A model generated the notes under the pieces. It was not told the origin of the DNA and did not search any database. It saw nothing but the letters and a program-made list of their open reading frames with translations. From Brevibacterium moorei (GTDB lineage: Bacteria; Actinomycetota; Actinomycetes; Actinomycetales; Brevibacteriaceae), in contig NZ_JANIJX010000004.1 of assembly GCF_024580735.1 (NCBI RefSeq), positions 62,001-126,000 of the forward strand: a stretch of DNA of 64,000 nt, in the 5' to 3' direction. The stretch's first letter is position 1, and the number at the start of each line of letters is the position of its first letter. Shown one piece after another: positions 51,087-61,744 of the stretch. A program made the translations under genes and the position numbers.

Positions 51087-53000
51087 GTGACAGAAGCTAC
51101 TCATGCCGAATCCGCGCCCACGGGCAGCCTGACCGGGCTGCGCCTGCCGCAGCTGCAGGAAATCGCCGCCGGCCTCGGCATCAAGGGATACCGCCGCCTG
51201 CGCAAGGGCGAACTCATCGCCGCGATCCAGGTTGCCAATTCCGGCGCCAAGCCCCAGCAGACCTCCGCTCCGGCGGCGCAGGCACCCGCCAAGCAGGCCG
51301 CCCCGAAGCGGGCCGAGCGCAAGCCGGCTCAGGCCGAGGCCGCACAGCCGCAGTCCGACGCCGAACCCGTCGAGGGAGCGCCGACCCGCGCGCGCAAGCC
51401 CCGGCAGTCGGCCAAGGAGGCTCCGGCCGCCGCAGCCGCGCCCGCAGCCGTGGCCGAATCCGAAGCCCCGGCAGAGCCCGCCCAGCCCACCGAGGACACG
51501 CAGCGTGGCCGCCGTTCGCGCAGCCGCAACGGCCGCGACCGCCGCGAGGATGCAGGGCGCCAGGAGGCCAAGACCGAGCCCGCGAAGCAGGAAGCCGCGC
51601 AGGCCGAGGCCGACAAGCCCGCTGAGGAAGCGCCGCGCAACCGCCACGAGCGCGGCAACGGCCGCAATCGCCGGGACAATGACCGCAATGAGCGCGGAGA
51701 CCGCAACGACCGTGGGGACCGCAATGAGCGCGGCAACGGGCACAACAACGACCGCGACGACGATCGCCGCGGACGCAACCGGGGCCGCAACGATCGCAAG
51801 CGCGGTAACCGCCGCGAGCGCGGCGATGAGGACATCCGGCCCGATGACGTGCTCATCCCCGTCGGCGGCATCCTCGACGTGCACGACAACTACGCGTTCC
51901 TGCGCACCTCGGGCTACCTGCCCGGCTCCGGTGACGTCTACGTCTCGGCGAACATGGTCAAGCGCAATGGACTGCGCAAGGGCGATGCGATCGTCGGCGC
52001 GATCCGCCAGGCCCGCGAGGGCGAACGCAGCGGCAAGCGGGAGAAGTTCGACGCCCTGGTGCGCCTGGACAGCGTCAACGGACTCAATCCCGAAGACGCC
52101 AAGCGCCGCGTGGAATTCGGCAAGCTGACTCCGCTGTACCCGCAGGAGCGGCTGCGCCTGGAGACCACCTCGAAGGGTTTGAGCACCCGGCTGATCGATC
52201 TGGTGTCCCCGATCGGCAAGGGGCAGCGCGGCCTGATCGTCGCCCCGCCCAAGGCCGGCAAGACCACCATCATGCAGCAGATCGCCAATGCGATTACCTC
52301 GAACAATCCCGAGGTCCACCTGATGGTCGTGCTCGTCGACGAACGCCCCGAAGAGGTCACCGACATGCAGCGGGCCGTCAAGGGCGAGGTCATCGCCTCG
52401 ACCTTCGACCGGCCGGCCGACGACCACACGACCATCGCCGAACTGGCCATCGAGCGGGCCAAGCGCCTGGTGGAGATGGGCAAGGACGTCGTCGTGCTGC
52501 TGGACAACCTGACCCGCCTGGGCCGCGCCTACAACCTGGCCCAGCCGGCCTCGGGCCGGATCCTCTCCGGTGGTGTGGATGCCAATGCGCTCTACCCGCC
52601 CAAGAAGTTCTTCGGCGCAGCGCGCAATATCGAAGGCGGCGGTTCTCTGACGATCCTGGCGACCGCACTGGTGGAGACCGGGTCGAAGATGGACGAGGTC
52701 ATCTTCGAGGAGTTCAAGGGCACCGGCAATATGGAACTGCGCCTGTCGCGCCAGCTGGCCGATAAGCGCATCTTCCCCGCCGTCGACGTCAACGGTTCCG
52801 GGACCCGCCGCGAGGAAAACCTCATGACGCCCACCGAGACCAAGGTTATGTGGCAGCTGCGCCGCCTGCTGTCCGGACTGGAACAGCAGCAGGCCATCGA
52901 ACTGCTCATCTCGAAGCTCAAGGAAACCGGCTCCAACGCCGAATTCCTGCTGCAGGTACAGAAGACGACGCCGCTGCCGAAGTCGGCGACGGACGACTGA
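51087..53000 (+). CDS. rho: Transcription termination factor Rho with large disordered N-domain
   Basis: 637 aa. RhoN-like start ([33 protein letters not shown]), then ~200 residues of Ala/Pro/Glu and repeated RNDRG/RDERG-type Arg-Asn-Asp sequence (about 130-245), OB-fold RNA domain ([21 protein letters not shown]), and the ATPase with [11 protein letters not shown] (387-397), [24 protein letters not shown]. High-GC actinobacterial Rho commonly carries such RNA-binding inserts. GTG at 51087 with AAGGAAA upstream; stop overlaps prfA (TGATG). rpmE, which follows rho in mycobacteria, is absent. Confidence 0.96.
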   Translation: MTEATHAESAPTGSLTGLRLPQLQEIAAGLGIKGYRRLRKGELIAAIQVANSGAKPQQTSAPAAQAPAKQAAPKRAERKPAQAEAAQPQSDAEPVEGAPTRARKPRQSAKEAPAAAAAPAAVAESEAPAEPAQPTEDTQRGRRSRSRNGRDRREDAGRQEAKTEPAKQEAAQAEADKPAEEAPRNRHERGNGRNRRDNDRNERGDRNDRGDRNERGNGHNNDRDDDRRGRNRGRNDRKRGNRRERGDEDIRPDDVLIPVGGILDVHDNYAFLRTSGYLPGSGDVYVSANMVKRNGLRKGDAIVGAIRQAREGERSGKREKFDALVRLDSVNGLNPEDAKRRVEFGKLTPLYPQERLRLETTSKGLSTRLIDLVSPIGKGQRGLIVAPPKAGKTTIMQQIANAITSNNPEVHLMVVLVDERPEEVTDMQRAVKGEVIASTFDRPADDHTTIAELAIERAKRLVEMGKDVVVLLDNLTRLGRAYNLAQPASGRILSGGVDANALYPPKKFFGAARNIEGGGSLTILATALVETGSKMDEVIFEEFKGTGNMELRLSRQLADKRIFPAVDVNGSGTRREENLMTPTETKVMWQLRRLLSGLEQQQAIELLISKLKETGSNAEFLLQVQKTTPLPKSATDD

Positions 53001-54088
53001 TGAGCACCGGGCAGGGCGATCTCGAATCCCTGGAGACCAGTGTCCGGTCATTGCTGGACGAACACTCCCGAATCGAATCGGAGCTCGCCGACCCGGCCGT
53101 GCACGCCAATGCCGGCCGGGCCCGCAAGCTCAGCAGGCGGTATGCCGAACTGGACCAGATCGCCAAGACCTATCATCGGCTGCACGCGGTGGACGACGAT
53201 ATCGAGGCGGCCAGGGAACTGGCCGCCGAGGATCCGGCGTTCGCCGCGGAGGCCGAGGCCCTGGCAGAGGAGTCGGAGCGGCTGCTCGCGCACCTGCGCG
53301 ATCTGTTGGTCCCGCGCGATCCCGATGATGCGCGCGACGCGATCATCGAGGTCAAGGCGGGGGAGGGCGGAGAGGAATCCGCCCTGTTCGCCGGCGACCT
53401 GGTGCGGATGTACCAGCGCTGGGCCGAGCACCGCGGCTGGTCGACCGAGGTGCTCGATTCGACCGAATCCGCGCTCGGCGGGTACAAGGACATCCAGCTG
53501 GCCGTGAAGTCCAAGGACGGCGGGGTCTACGGCTGGACGAAGTACGAGGGCGGCGTTCACCGGGTGCAGCGCGTTCCGGTGACGGAATCGCAGGGCCGGA
53601 TCCACACCTCGGCGGCCGGGGTGCTGGTGTTCCCCGAAGTGGACGAACCCGATGAGGTGCAGATCGATCCGAACGATCTGCGCGTCGACGTCTACCGGTC
53701 CTCTGGACCCGGCGGGCAGTCGGTGAACACGACGGACTCCGCCGTGCGCATCACCCACTTGCCCACGGGGATTGTGGCCAGCTGCCAGAACGAGAAGTCC
53801 CAGTTGCAGAACAAGGAGGCGGCGCTGCGCATCCTGCGGGCCCGTCTGCTCGCCAAACAGGCGGAGGAGGCGGCCGCCGCGGCGAACGACCAGCGGCGCT
53901 CACAGGTCCGCACGGTGGATCGCTCGGAGCGGATCCGGACTTATAACTTCCCGGAGAATCGGATCACCGACCACCGGACGGGTTATAAGGCCTACAACCT
54001 CGATCAGGTGCTCGACGGGCGCTTGGACGAGGTCGTGGAATCCCTGCGCGCGTCCGAACGCGCCGCGCGGCTGGAATCGATCGGCTGA
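53000..54088 (+). CDS. prfA: Peptide chain release factor 1
   Basis: 362 aa class I release factor for UAA/UAG. GGQ loop in [20 protein letters not shown] (about 236-240), codon-recognition PVTES (PxT), N-terminal coiled region. The ATG at 53000 shares one base with the rho stop (TGATG). Followed two bp later by prmC, which methylates its GGQ glutamine. Confidence 0.97.
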   Translation: MSTGQGDLESLETSVRSLLDEHSRIESELADPAVHANAGRARKLSRRYAELDQIAKTYHRLHAVDDDIEAARELAAEDPAFAAEAEALAEESERLLAHLRDLLVPRDPDDARDAIIEVKAGEGGEESALFAGDLVRMYQRWAEHRGWSTEVLDSTESALGGYKDIQLAVKSKDGGVYGWTKYEGGVHRVQRVPVTESQGRIHTSAAGVLVFPEVDEPDEVQIDPNDLRVDVYRSSGPGGQSVNTTDSAVRITHLPTGIVASCQNEKSQLQNKEAALRILRARLLAKQAEEAAAAANDQRRSQVRTVDRSERIRTYNFPENRITDHRTGYKAYNLDQVLDGRLDEVVESLRASERAARLESIG

Positions 54089-54090
54089 GC

Positions 54091-54951
54091 GTGGACGTCG
54101 GCACACTGCTGGCCGCCGGAGCCGAACGCCTGGCCGCTGCCGGGCACCCGTCCGGACCCGCGGATGCACGGCTGCTGCTGGCGCACGCCTGGGACCGTGA
54201 CGGGCGCGGCCTGGACCGCGCCCGTCTCCTGGGCGAACCGGTCCCCGATCCCGTGGTGACCGCGTTCACCGGCTATCTGGGCCGTCGGGAGCATGGTGAA
54301 CCCGTGCAGTACATTGTCGGCACCGCGCCCTTCCGCTATTCGGAACTCACGGTCGGCCCGGAAGTCTTCATCCCACGCCCGGAGACGGAACTGCTGGTCC
54401 AGGCGGTCCTCGACTGGTGTGCCGGGGAACATCTGGCATCCCCTGCGATCGCCGATCTGTGTGCGGGCAGTGGGGCGATCGCGTTAGCACTGGCCGGCGA
54501 ACTTGAGGCCGCGGCGGTGACCGCGGTGGAGCTTTCGCCCGCGGCCCTGGAGTACACGCGGCGCAATCTGGCGGCCGCGTTCGAGGGCATGGGGGACTCC
54601 TCTGTCGAGATCGTGGCCGGGGATGCGCTGACCTACGCGGGTGGACCCTTCGACGCAGTCGTGTCCAATCCACCCTATGTGCCGGCAGGCAGGGTCACCG
54701 CCGAGGTCGCTGCGAGCGATCCGGCCCTGGCGCTGTTCGGCGGGGGCGAGGACGGCCTGGACTTCCCCCTGCGGTTGATTCCGCGTGCGCGCACACTGCT
54801 GCGCCCCGGCGGGTTTTTCGCGATGGAACACGCAGAGGAACAGGCCAGGGCAGTGGCGGATGCCTACGTTTCGGCGGGCTTCGTCCAGGTGACCACGCAT
54901 GCCGACTACACTGGGAGGAGCCGTTTCACGACCGGGTGCGCCCCGGTCTGA
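54091..54951 (+). CDS. prmC: Release-factor glutamine methyltransferase
   Basis: 286 aa SAM-dependent methyltransferase acting on the GGQ glutamine of RF1/RF2. Helical N-domain (ADARLLLAHAW, GRREHGEPVQYIVGTAPFRY), SAM motif IADLCAGSGAIALALA, catalytic NPPY (193-196, VVSNPPYVP). GTG start two bp after prfA; the pair is a standard operon. Confidence 0.95.
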   Translation: MDVGTLLAAGAERLAAAGHPSGPADARLLLAHAWDRDGRGLDRARLLGEPVPDPVVTAFTGYLGRREHGEPVQYIVGTAPFRYSELTVGPEVFIPRPETELLVQAVLDWCAGEHLASPAIADLCAGSGAIALALAGELEAAAVTAVELSPAALEYTRRNLAAAFEGMGDSSVEIVAGDALTYAGGPFDAVVSNPPYVPAGRVTAEVAASDPALALFGGGEDGLDFPLRLIPRARTLLRPGGFFAMEHAEEQARAVADAYVSAGFVQVTTHADYTGRSRFTTGCAPV

Positions 54952-55032
54952 GCGGCGATCCGGGAGGCGCGGTGCCCACAACACAGTGGACGCCGGAGGG
55001 ACGCCCGGCACACGACTGGAGGATGTATAGCT

Positions 55033-55686
55033 GTGGCGCGCACTTACGATCTGCGCAACGATGATATCCGCGACCTGGTCCTGAGCGAGGCCGTGCGCAC
55101 CGTCCGCGATGAGGAACTGCTGGTTGTCCCGACGGATACCGTCTACGGAATCGCGGCAGACGCCTTCTCGCCGGCCGGGGTGCGGGATCTGTTGCTGGCC
55201 AAGGGCCGCGGCCGCGATATGCCCCCGCCCGTGCTGGTGCCATCGGTCGATACGCTCTACGCGCTGACAGAGGGCCTGACCGAACAGACGATCGCCCTGG
55301 CCGAGGAATTCTGGCCGGGCGCCCTGACGATCATCTGCAATGCCCAGCCCGCCCTGCAGTGGGACCTCGGCGAGACCCACGGGACCGTGGCGCTGCGCAT
55401 GCCCGACCACGAACTAACCCTCGAACTGCTGGCCAAAACGGGACCATTGGCGGTGTCCTCGGCCAATACCTCGGGTGATCCCGCCGCCGAGGAAATCGGA
55501 CGGGCCCAGGAGATGCTGGGCGACAAGGTCTCGCTCTACCTGGATGCCGGACCTGTGGCCGGCCAGGGATCCTCGACGATCGTCGACATGACCGCCGTCC
55601 CTCCGCGCATTGTGCGCACCGGCCCGATTTCCTACGATGCGCTCAAGGCCATCGTGCCCGAGCTGCTCGATCTCGACCACAGCTGA
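55033..55686 (+). CDS. L-threonylcarbamoyladenylate synthase (TsaC/Sua5 family)
   Basis: 217 aa. Makes TC-AMP for t6A37 of ANN-reading tRNAs. Signature VVPTDTVYGIAADAFSP, LLLAKGRGRDMPPPVLVPS, PGALTIIC and GPLAVSSANTSGDPA. Length matches the short TsaC form without the Sua5 C-terminal domain. GTG start after TGGAGGATG. Conserved position between prmC and wecA. Confidence 0.94.
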   Translation: MARTYDLRNDDIRDLVLSEAVRTVRDEELLVVPTDTVYGIAADAFSPAGVRDLLLAKGRGRDMPPPVLVPSVDTLYALTEGLTEQTIALAEEFWPGALTIICNAQPALQWDLGETHGTVALRMPDHELTLELLAKTGPLAVSSANTSGDPAAEEIGRAQEMLGDKVSLYLDAGPVAGQGSSTIVDMTAVPPRIVRTGPISYDALKAIVPELLDLDHS

Positions 55687-55689
55687 TCC

Positions 55690-56811
55690 GTGCGCGCATA
55701 TCTGTTCATCGTCTTCGTCTCGGCGATCGTCTCCTATCTCGTCACCCCGATGGTCAGGCGGGTCGCCGAACGCGGGCAGATCTTCGCGGCGCTGCGCGCC
55801 CGCGACGTCCACTCCGTGCCGACGCCCAGACTGGGCGGGGTGGCGATCTTCTGCGGTGTGATGGTGGGCCTGCTGATGGCCAGCTGCACGCCCTTCCTGG
55901 AGGACCTGTTCGAAGCTCCGGGGCCCGTTATCGGTGTCGCCGGCGCGGCAGCACTGTTGTGCCTGTTGGGCGTCATCGACGACATCTGGGACCTGCACTG
56001 GTTGACCAAACTGGCCGGTCAGACCATTGCCGCGGGCTTTATGGCGCTCAATGGGGTGGCACTGCTGTCCATTCCCTTCAACTCGGTGATCATCGGGTCG
56101 AGCAGGATGTCCCTGGTGCTGACCGTGCTCGTGGTCCTTGTGACGATCAACGCGGTGAACTTCGTCGACGGGCTCGATGGACTGGCCGCCGGGGTGGTGA
56201 CGATCGGCGGTTCGGCATTCTTCGTGTACTCGTACATGCTGGCCAGGGCCACGGCGGTGGACAGCTACGCCAACCTCGCCTCGCTCATCATCTCCGTGCT
56301 GATCGGCGCGTGCATCGGCTTCCTTCCCCACAACTTCAATCCCTCGCGAATCTTCATGGGGGACTCTGGCTCGATGCTCATCGGCCTGTTGCTCGCGGCT
56401 TCGACGATCAGGGTCACCGGGCAGGTGGACCCTGCCGCGCTGGCCAGTACCAGGGCGCTGCCGACCTATCTGCCGATCCTGCTTCCGTTGGCGGTGATGG
56501 CGCTGCCGCTGATCGATCTGCTGTTGGCGGTGGTGCGCCGGATGGCGGCGGGCAAGTCACCATTCACCGCCGACGCCAAACATCTGCACCACAGAATGCT
56601 GCGATTGGGGCACAGCCATGCCCATGCCGTGCTCATCATGTACCTGTGGACCGCCGTGGTTGCCTATGGTTGTGTCGCCTTCCTGCTGTTCGACGTACGA
56701 TACGTGGTCGCCGGACTGGTGATAGCCCTGTTGGCGACGCTGCTGTTGACCTTCTACCCGTTATTGCGGCGCAGGCGCGTGGCACGCGCCCTGGCCCGAA
56801 AGGACTCCTGA
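55690..56811 (+). CDS. wecA: WecA/TagO-type polyprenyl-phosphate N-acetylglucosaminyl-1-phosphate transferase
   Basis: 373 aa, about 10-11 membrane helices. MraY/WecA family motifs: VHSVPTPRLGGVAIF near 40, VIDDIWDL (Asp cluster near 97), NAVNFVDGLDGLAAG (about 156-169), NFNPSRIFMGDSGSML, DAKHLHHRMLRLGHS (about 298-312, the HxxH loop). Starts glycan-lipid synthesis for arabinogalactan or teichoic-type polymers. GTG start 4 bp after the upstream stop. Conserved upstream of atpI/atpB. Confidence 0.93.
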   Translation: MRAYLFIVFVSAIVSYLVTPMVRRVAERGQIFAALRARDVHSVPTPRLGGVAIFCGVMVGLLMASCTPFLEDLFEAPGPVIGVAGAAALLCLLGVIDDIWDLHWLTKLAGQTIAAGFMALNGVALLSIPFNSVIIGSSRMSLVLTVLVVLVTINAVNFVDGLDGLAAGVVTIGGSAFFVYSYMLARATAVDSYANLASLIISVLIGACIGFLPHNFNPSRIFMGDSGSMLIGLLLAASTIRVTGQVDPAALASTRALPTYLPILLPLAVMALPLIDLLLAVVRRMAAGKSPFTADAKHLHHRMLRLGHSHAHAVLIMYLWTAVVAYGCVAFLLFDVRYVVAGLVIALLATLLLTFYPLLRRRRVARALARKDS

Positions 56812-56813
56812 GA

Positions 56814-57260
56814 ATGCCGAAGAACGAAACCGAAGTCCAGTCACGCTGGCGTGCGGTGCTGCGTACCCTGGTGTTGCGCGCCGTCCTCATCGAGGTCGTC
56901 GTGGCCGTGGTCTCACTGGCCCTGGGCGGCCTGTTCGCCGGATCCCGTGGATTGGCCGGAGCCGGGATCGGCGCGGGAATCGCCGCAGTGTTCCTGCTGC
57001 TCAGCGTCGTCATCATGTACTTCGGACGTGACCTGGACGTGGGCATCCTGGGTGGCCTGCTGGGTCTGGCCTTCATCGTCAAGGCGTTCATCCTGATGAT
57101 CATGATCTGGGCGATCAAGGACGCACAGTGGCTGTCCGGGCCCGTCGCCTTCTTCACCATCATCGCCGCGGTCCTGCTGACCACCGTGTTGGAAGTCCTC
57201 ACCATGCTCAAGGCCCGTGTTCCCTATGTCGATCCCGAGGCGGGGCGGGACGCCCACTGA
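56814..57260 (+). CDS. AtpI-like small membrane protein
   Basis: 148 aa, four helices (LVLRAVLIEVVVAVVSLALGG, GAGIGAGIAAVFLLLSVVIMYF, VGILGGLLGLAFIVKAFILMIM, VAFFTIIAAVLLTTVLEVLTML). Occupies the atpI slot (Rv1303-like) just before atpB and is 2 bp after wecA. Probably assists c-ring assembly or Mg2+ uptake by analogy; sequence similarity to classic AtpI is weak. Confidence 0.8.
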   Translation: MPKNETEVQSRWRAVLRTLVLRAVLIEVVVAVVSLALGGLFAGSRGLAGAGIGAGIAAVFLLLSVVIMYFGRDLDVGILGGLLGLAFIVKAFILMIMIWAIKDAQWLSGPVAFFTIIAAVLLTTVLEVLTMLKARVPYVDPEAGRDAH

Positions 57261-57281
57261 GAGCAGGGTCACCTCATCCAA

Positions 57282-57325
57282 GTGTTGAGAAGAAGTTGTG
57301 AACTCAACACGTAAATTGGTAGAGT
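57282..57325 (+). promoter_or_regulatory. atp operon promoter with flanking inverted repeat
   Basis: TTGTGA (57296-57301), 18-bp spacer, TAGAGT (57320-57325). An 8-bp inverted repeat, GTGTTGAG (57282-57289) and CTCAACAC (57303-57310), spans the -35. A leader of about 120 nt precedes atpB. Confidence 0.55.
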
Positions 57326-57455
57326 TTCTACGGTGTGTAGCGGAGATCCGCATACGCACCAGCCATACCACCTCCCGCGGGCGACCGCGGTCGGGTGCCA
57401 CCAAGGCCCGCCACGTCGAAGTCGACGGGCCTGATACCGGGAGATTAACCGTAAA

Positions 57456-58259
57456 GTGGATTTGTCGATCGCGAGCAATATGACAGTTCTGGCGGAGTTC
57501 CATGCGCCGGCCATCAGTGAGTTCTTCCCCGGCGGCGTACTGTTCACCGGTACCCCCTTCGAGCTCAACCGCGTCGGTCTGGTCCGTTTGGTCGGTGCCA
57601 TCGCCATCGGGCTGTTGCTGTTCCTGGGCACGCGCAAGATGAAGCTGGTCCCCGGACGCTTCCAGTCCTGCATGGAAATGCTCTGGGACTTCGTGCGCGT
57701 CGGTATCGCGCAGGACACGATGGGCAAGAAGAACGGGGAGAAGTTCCTTCCCGTCATCGCCACCATCTTCTTCATGGTCCTCGGGCTGAACGTCACCGGC
57801 TTCATTCCGTTCCTCAACATCTCCGGCGCCTCGGTCATCGGCGTGCCGCTGGTGCTGGCCCTGGTCGTGTACTTCACCTACCACATCGCAGGTATCCAGG
57901 CGAAGGGCCTGGGCGGCTATCTGAAGGACTCCCTGATCCTGCCAGGTGTGCCGTGGCCGCTGCACGTGCTGATGATCCCGATCGAGTTCCTCACCAAGTT
58001 CGTCATCCAGCCCTTCACGCTGACGCTGCGACTGCTGTGCAACATGATCGTCGGCCACCTGCTGTTGGTGCTGTGCTTCTCGGCGACCTGGTTCTTCTTC
58101 TTCGACGCCTCGATGGGCTTCAAGGTCTTCGGCGTCGTCACCATCCTGGGCGGATTCTTCGTCACCCTCCTCGAAATTCTGATCGCGGTCCTGCAGGCGT
58201 ACATCTTCGCCCTGCTCGCCGCCGTCTACATCAACCAGGCCATCTCCGACGAGCACTGA
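57456..58259 (+). CDS. atpB: ATP synthase F0 subunit a
   Basis: 267 aa, about six helices. Proton-path helix PFTLTLRLLCNMIVGHLLLVL carries the essential Arg, and the last helix LLEILIAVLQAYIFALLAAVYI has the usual Glu/Gln. GTG at 57456; ATG 57480 is an alternative, ribosome sites being weak for both. First core gene of atpBEFHAGD. Confidence 0.96.
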   Translation: MDLSIASNMTVLAEFHAPAISEFFPGGVLFTGTPFELNRVGLVRLVGAIAIGLLLFLGTRKMKLVPGRFQSCMEMLWDFVRVGIAQDTMGKKNGEKFLPVIATIFFMVLGLNVTGFIPFLNISGASVIGVPLVLALVVYFTYHIAGIQAKGLGGYLKDSLILPGVPWPLHVLMIPIEFLTKFVIQPFTLTLRLLCNMIVGHLLLVLCFSATWFFFFDASMGFKVFGVVTILGGFFVTLLEILIAVLQAYIFALLAAVYINQAISDEH

Positions 58260-58316
58260 CCCCGCGGGTCCATGCGACCCCGGTCAGCCGTCGGACAAGG
58301 TCCGGCCCATAGATCT

Positions 58317-58611
<295 letters not shown>

Positions 58612-58633
58612 TAAGAGTTAGGACAAACCGTAA

Positions 58634-59188
58634 ATGACTCCGATGATTTTGGCCGCGGAAGAAGCGCAGAACCCGCTGATTCCCGCCGTCTACGACATCG
58701 TCTGGAGTGCGGTAATCTTCATCGTCCTTTTCTTGATCGTGTGGAAGTTCGTCATTCCCTCGTTCAAGAAGACCCTGGACGAACGCGCAGCGCGCATTCA
58801 GGGTGGAATTGAAAAGGCGGAGAAGGTTCAGGCAGAGGCCGATGCCGCTCTCCAGGAGTACCAGCAGCAGCTCAACGAAGGACGGGCCGAAGCCGCGCGA
58901 CTGCGCGAAGAGGCCCGCGCCGACGGTGAGAAGATCCGTGCGGAACTCAAGGACCGCGCGAGCGCGGAAGCCGATCGTATCACCGAGAACGCCAAGGCCC
59001 AGATCGAGGCCGAGCGTCAGGCCGCACTGGTTTCACTCCGCAGTGAGGTCGGCACTCTGGCCACGGATCTCGCCAGCAAGATCGTCGGCGAGTCCTTGGC
59101 AGACGATGCCAAGTCGGCTGCCGTCGTCGATCGTTTCATCGCCGATCTGGATGCCCAGACTCCGGCGAAGGTCTCCGGTGATGAGTGA
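58634..59188 (+). CDS. atpF: ATP synthase F0 subunit b
   Basis: 184 aa: one N-terminal helix (IVWSAVIFIVLFLIVWKFVIPSFKKTLDERAARI) then a long charged coiled coil forming the peripheral stalk (RAEAARLREEARADGEKIRAELKDRASAEADRI). ATG at 58634. Overlaps atpH by 4 bp (GTGA). Confidence 0.96.
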   Translation: MTPMILAAEEAQNPLIPAVYDIVWSAVIFIVLFLIVWKFVIPSFKKTLDERAARIQGGIEKAEKVQAEADAALQEYQQQLNEGRAEAARLREEARADGEKIRAELKDRASAEADRITENAKAQIEAERQAALVSLRSEVGTLATDLASKIVGESLADDAKSAAVVDRFIADLDAQTPAKVSGDE

Positions 59189-59994
59189 TGTTGCAGTCAA
59201 GCAGGAACTCTCTGACCACGGCGCTTGAGCAGGCCTCGGCCCGGATCGAAGCGGGCGACCCCGCAGCTCTGGGCCAGGATCTGCTGGGCATTGTGGGCGT
59301 GCTGGCGGAGAACTACGCGCTGCGTCGTTCTCTGGCCGACGCCGCGCTGACGGTGGACGCGAAGAACGGTCTGTTGGACTCGTTGTTCTCCTCCGTTGTC
59401 ACGGCAGACGCGCTTGGCCTGGCGAAGCAGATCGTTGCACTGCGCTGGGTGCGCGCGCAGGACCTGCTGACCGGTTTGGAACAGTCCGGTATCACGTGCC
59501 TGGCCGCCTCGGCGCAGGCACGGGGTGCGCTGGGTACCGTGGAAGAAGAGGTCTTCCGCTTCACCCGGCTGCTCGCCGCGGACCACGACCTGGATCGCGC
59601 GGTGGAATCGACCGCGGGGCTCGACGCCAAGTTCGGCCTGTTGGATGCCCTGCTGGCCGGCAAGGTGGCCCCCGAGTCGCTGAGCCTGGTCAAGCAGGCG
59701 GTGGCCCACCCGCGCGGCAAACGCGTGGTGGAGGTCCTCGAATCGTACAGTGCGGTGCTGGCGGCCCGACAGGCCCGTTCGGTCGCCGATGTCACCGTTG
59801 CCAAACCGCTGGACGCGGGCCAGGCCGAGAAGCTTGCCGCGGCACTGGGCAAGTCCTACGGTCGTGAACTCGCACTCAACGTCAAGGTCGATCCGACCGT
59901 GGTCGGCGGCGTGCGGGTCCAGGTGGGCGACGAGGTCATCAGCTCGACGATCCAGGACCGCTTGGCCGAACTGAAACGCCGTCTGGCCAGCTGA
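59185..59994 (+). CDS. atpH: ATP synthase F1 subunit delta, long actinobacterial form
   Basis: 269 aa, about 90 residues longer than E. coli delta, as usual in actinobacteria. C-terminal delta core: LNVKVDPTVVGGVRVQVGDEVISSTIQDRLAELKRRL; helical N-part with LADAALTVDAKNGLLDSLF. Binds the b stalk to the alpha/beta head. GTG start overlaps the atpF stop; ATG 59188 is an alternative. Confidence 0.96.
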   Translation: MMLQSSRNSLTTALEQASARIEAGDPAALGQDLLGIVGVLAENYALRRSLADAALTVDAKNGLLDSLFSSVVTADALGLAKQIVALRWVRAQDLLTGLEQSGITCLAASAQARGALGTVEEEVFRFTRLLAADHDLDRAVESTAGLDAKFGLLDALLAGKVAPESLSLVKQAVAHPRGKRVVEVLESYSAVLAARQARSVADVTVAKPLDAGQAEKLAAALGKSYGRELALNVKVDPTVVGGVRVQVGDEVISSTIQDRLAELKRRLAS

Positions 59995-60073
59995 TACCGC
60001 ACGTAATAGACGCTGATCCGCGGCCGCGCGTACGGTCGCACGCAACACACGTAAAGGAAGCAGGGAAACCGCA

Positions 60074-61708
60074 ATGGCGGAACTGACAATTCGCCCGGAG
60101 GAGATCCGGGACGCCCTGGGCAAGTTCGTGGACACGTACTCGCCGCAGGCCGCAGACAAGACAGAGGTCGGCAAGGTCGTCACCGCCGGTGACGGTATTG
60201 CCACCGTTTCCGGTCTGCCCGGCGCAATGGCCAATGAGCTGCTGCGCTTCCAGGACGGGACGCTGGGTCTGGCCCAGAACCTCGACGAACGCGAGATCGG
60301 CGTCGTCGTGCTGGGTGAGTTCTCGACGATCGCGGAGGAGCAAGAAGTCTACCGTACCGGGGAAGTGCTCTCCGTGCCGGTCGGCGACAACTTCCTGGGC
60401 CGCGTCGTGGACCCGCTGGGCGCCCCGATCGACGGACTCGGCGAGATCGTCGCCGAGGGACATCGCGAGCTGGAGCTGCAGGCTCCCAACGTGATGAGCC
60501 GTAAAGAGGTCAAGGAACCGCTGCAGACGGGTCTGAAGGCCATCGACGCGATGATTCCGATCGGCCGTGGTCAGCGTCAGCTGATCATCGGCGACCGCAA
60601 GACGGGTAAGACCGCCATCGCGCTCGACACGATCATCAACCAGAAGGCCAACTGGGAGTCGGGCGATCCGAAGAAGCAGGTCCGCTGCATCTACGTCGCC
60701 TGTGGTCAGAAGGGCTCGACGATCGCCTCCGTGAAGCGCGACCTCGAAGAGGCCGGCGCAATGGAGTACACGACCATCGTCGCCTCCCCGGCCTCCGACC
60801 CCGCCGGTTTCAAGTACCTGGCGCCCTACGCGGGCTCCGCGATCGGCCAGCACTGGATGTACGAGGGCAAGCACGTCCTCATCGTCTTCGACGATCTGTC
60901 CAAGCAGGCCGAGGCCTACCGCGCCATTTCACTGCTGCTGCGTCGCCCGCCGGGCCGTGAGGCGTACCCCGGCGACGTCTTCTACCTGCACTCCCGCCTG
61001 CTGGAACGTTGCGCGAAGCTGTCGGACGAACTGGGTGGCGGTTCGATGACCGGTCTGCCGATCATCGAGACGAAGGCGAACGACGTGGGTGCGTTCATCC
61101 CCACCAACGTCATCTCCATCACCGACGGCCAGATCTTCCTGCAGTCGGACCTGTTCAACGCCAACCAGCGTCCTGCGGTCGACGTGGGCGTCTCGGTTTC
61201 GCGTGTTGGCGGTTCGGCCCAGACCAAGCCGCTGCGCGGTGTGTCCGGCACGCTGAAGATCTCGCTGGCCCAGTACCGTTCGCTCGAGGCCTTCGCGATG
61301 TTCGCATCCGATCTGGACCCGGCGACCAAGCAGCAGCTGGAACGCGGTGCCCGTCTGATGGAACTGCTCAAGCAGGGTCAGTTCACCCCGATGCCCGCCG
61401 AGAAGCAGACCGTGTCCGTGTGGGCCGGTTCGGAAGGCTACCTGGATGACGTGGCGGTCGACGACGTGCTGCGCTTCGAGGCGGAATTCCATGCCTACCT
61501 GGAGCGCAAGACGGATCTGCTGGAGACCATCCGCGATCTCAAGGACAAGCTGTCCGGTGATCTGATCGACCAGCTCAAGACCGCGGTGACGGACTTCAAG
61601 AAGGAGTTCCAGGCCGGATCCTCCACTGGCGTCCAAGCCGGAACCGAGGCGCACGACGCCGCGGATTCGGACGAGGTCGTACAGGAGAAGATCGTCAAGC
61701 AGCGCTGA
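60074..61708 (+). CDS. atpA: ATP synthase F1 subunit alpha
   Basis: 544 aa. Walker [12 protein letters not shown] (173-183), [15 protein letters not shown] region, catalytic-interface Arg in [10 protein letters not shown] (here [13 protein letters not shown]), C-terminal helical domain with an acidic/Ala tail. ATG after GGAAGCAGGGAAACC. Non-catalytic nucleotide-binding subunit. Confidence 0.97.
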   Translation: MAELTIRPEEIRDALGKFVDTYSPQAADKTEVGKVVTAGDGIATVSGLPGAMANELLRFQDGTLGLAQNLDEREIGVVVLGEFSTIAEEQEVYRTGEVLSVPVGDNFLGRVVDPLGAPIDGLGEIVAEGHRELELQAPNVMSRKEVKEPLQTGLKAIDAMIPIGRGQRQLIIGDRKTGKTAIALDTIINQKANWESGDPKKQVRCIYVACGQKGSTIASVKRDLEEAGAMEYTTIVASPASDPAGFKYLAPYAGSAIGQHWMYEGKHVLIVFDDLSKQAEAYRAISLLLRRPPGREAYPGDVFYLHSRLLERCAKLSDELGGGSMTGLPIIETKANDVGAFIPTNVISITDGQIFLQSDLFNANQRPAVDVGVSVSRVGGSAQTKPLRGVSGTLKISLAQYRSLEAFAMFASDLDPATKQQLERGARLMELLKQGQFTPMPAEKQTVSVWAGSEGYLDDVAVDDVLRFEAEFHAYLERKTDLLETIRDLKDKLSGDLIDQLKTAVTDFKKEFQAGSSTGVQAGTEAHDAADSDEVVQEKIVKQR

Positions 61709-61744
61709 GCGCTGCCCGACGACGCTTAAGGAAAGGAATACTCC

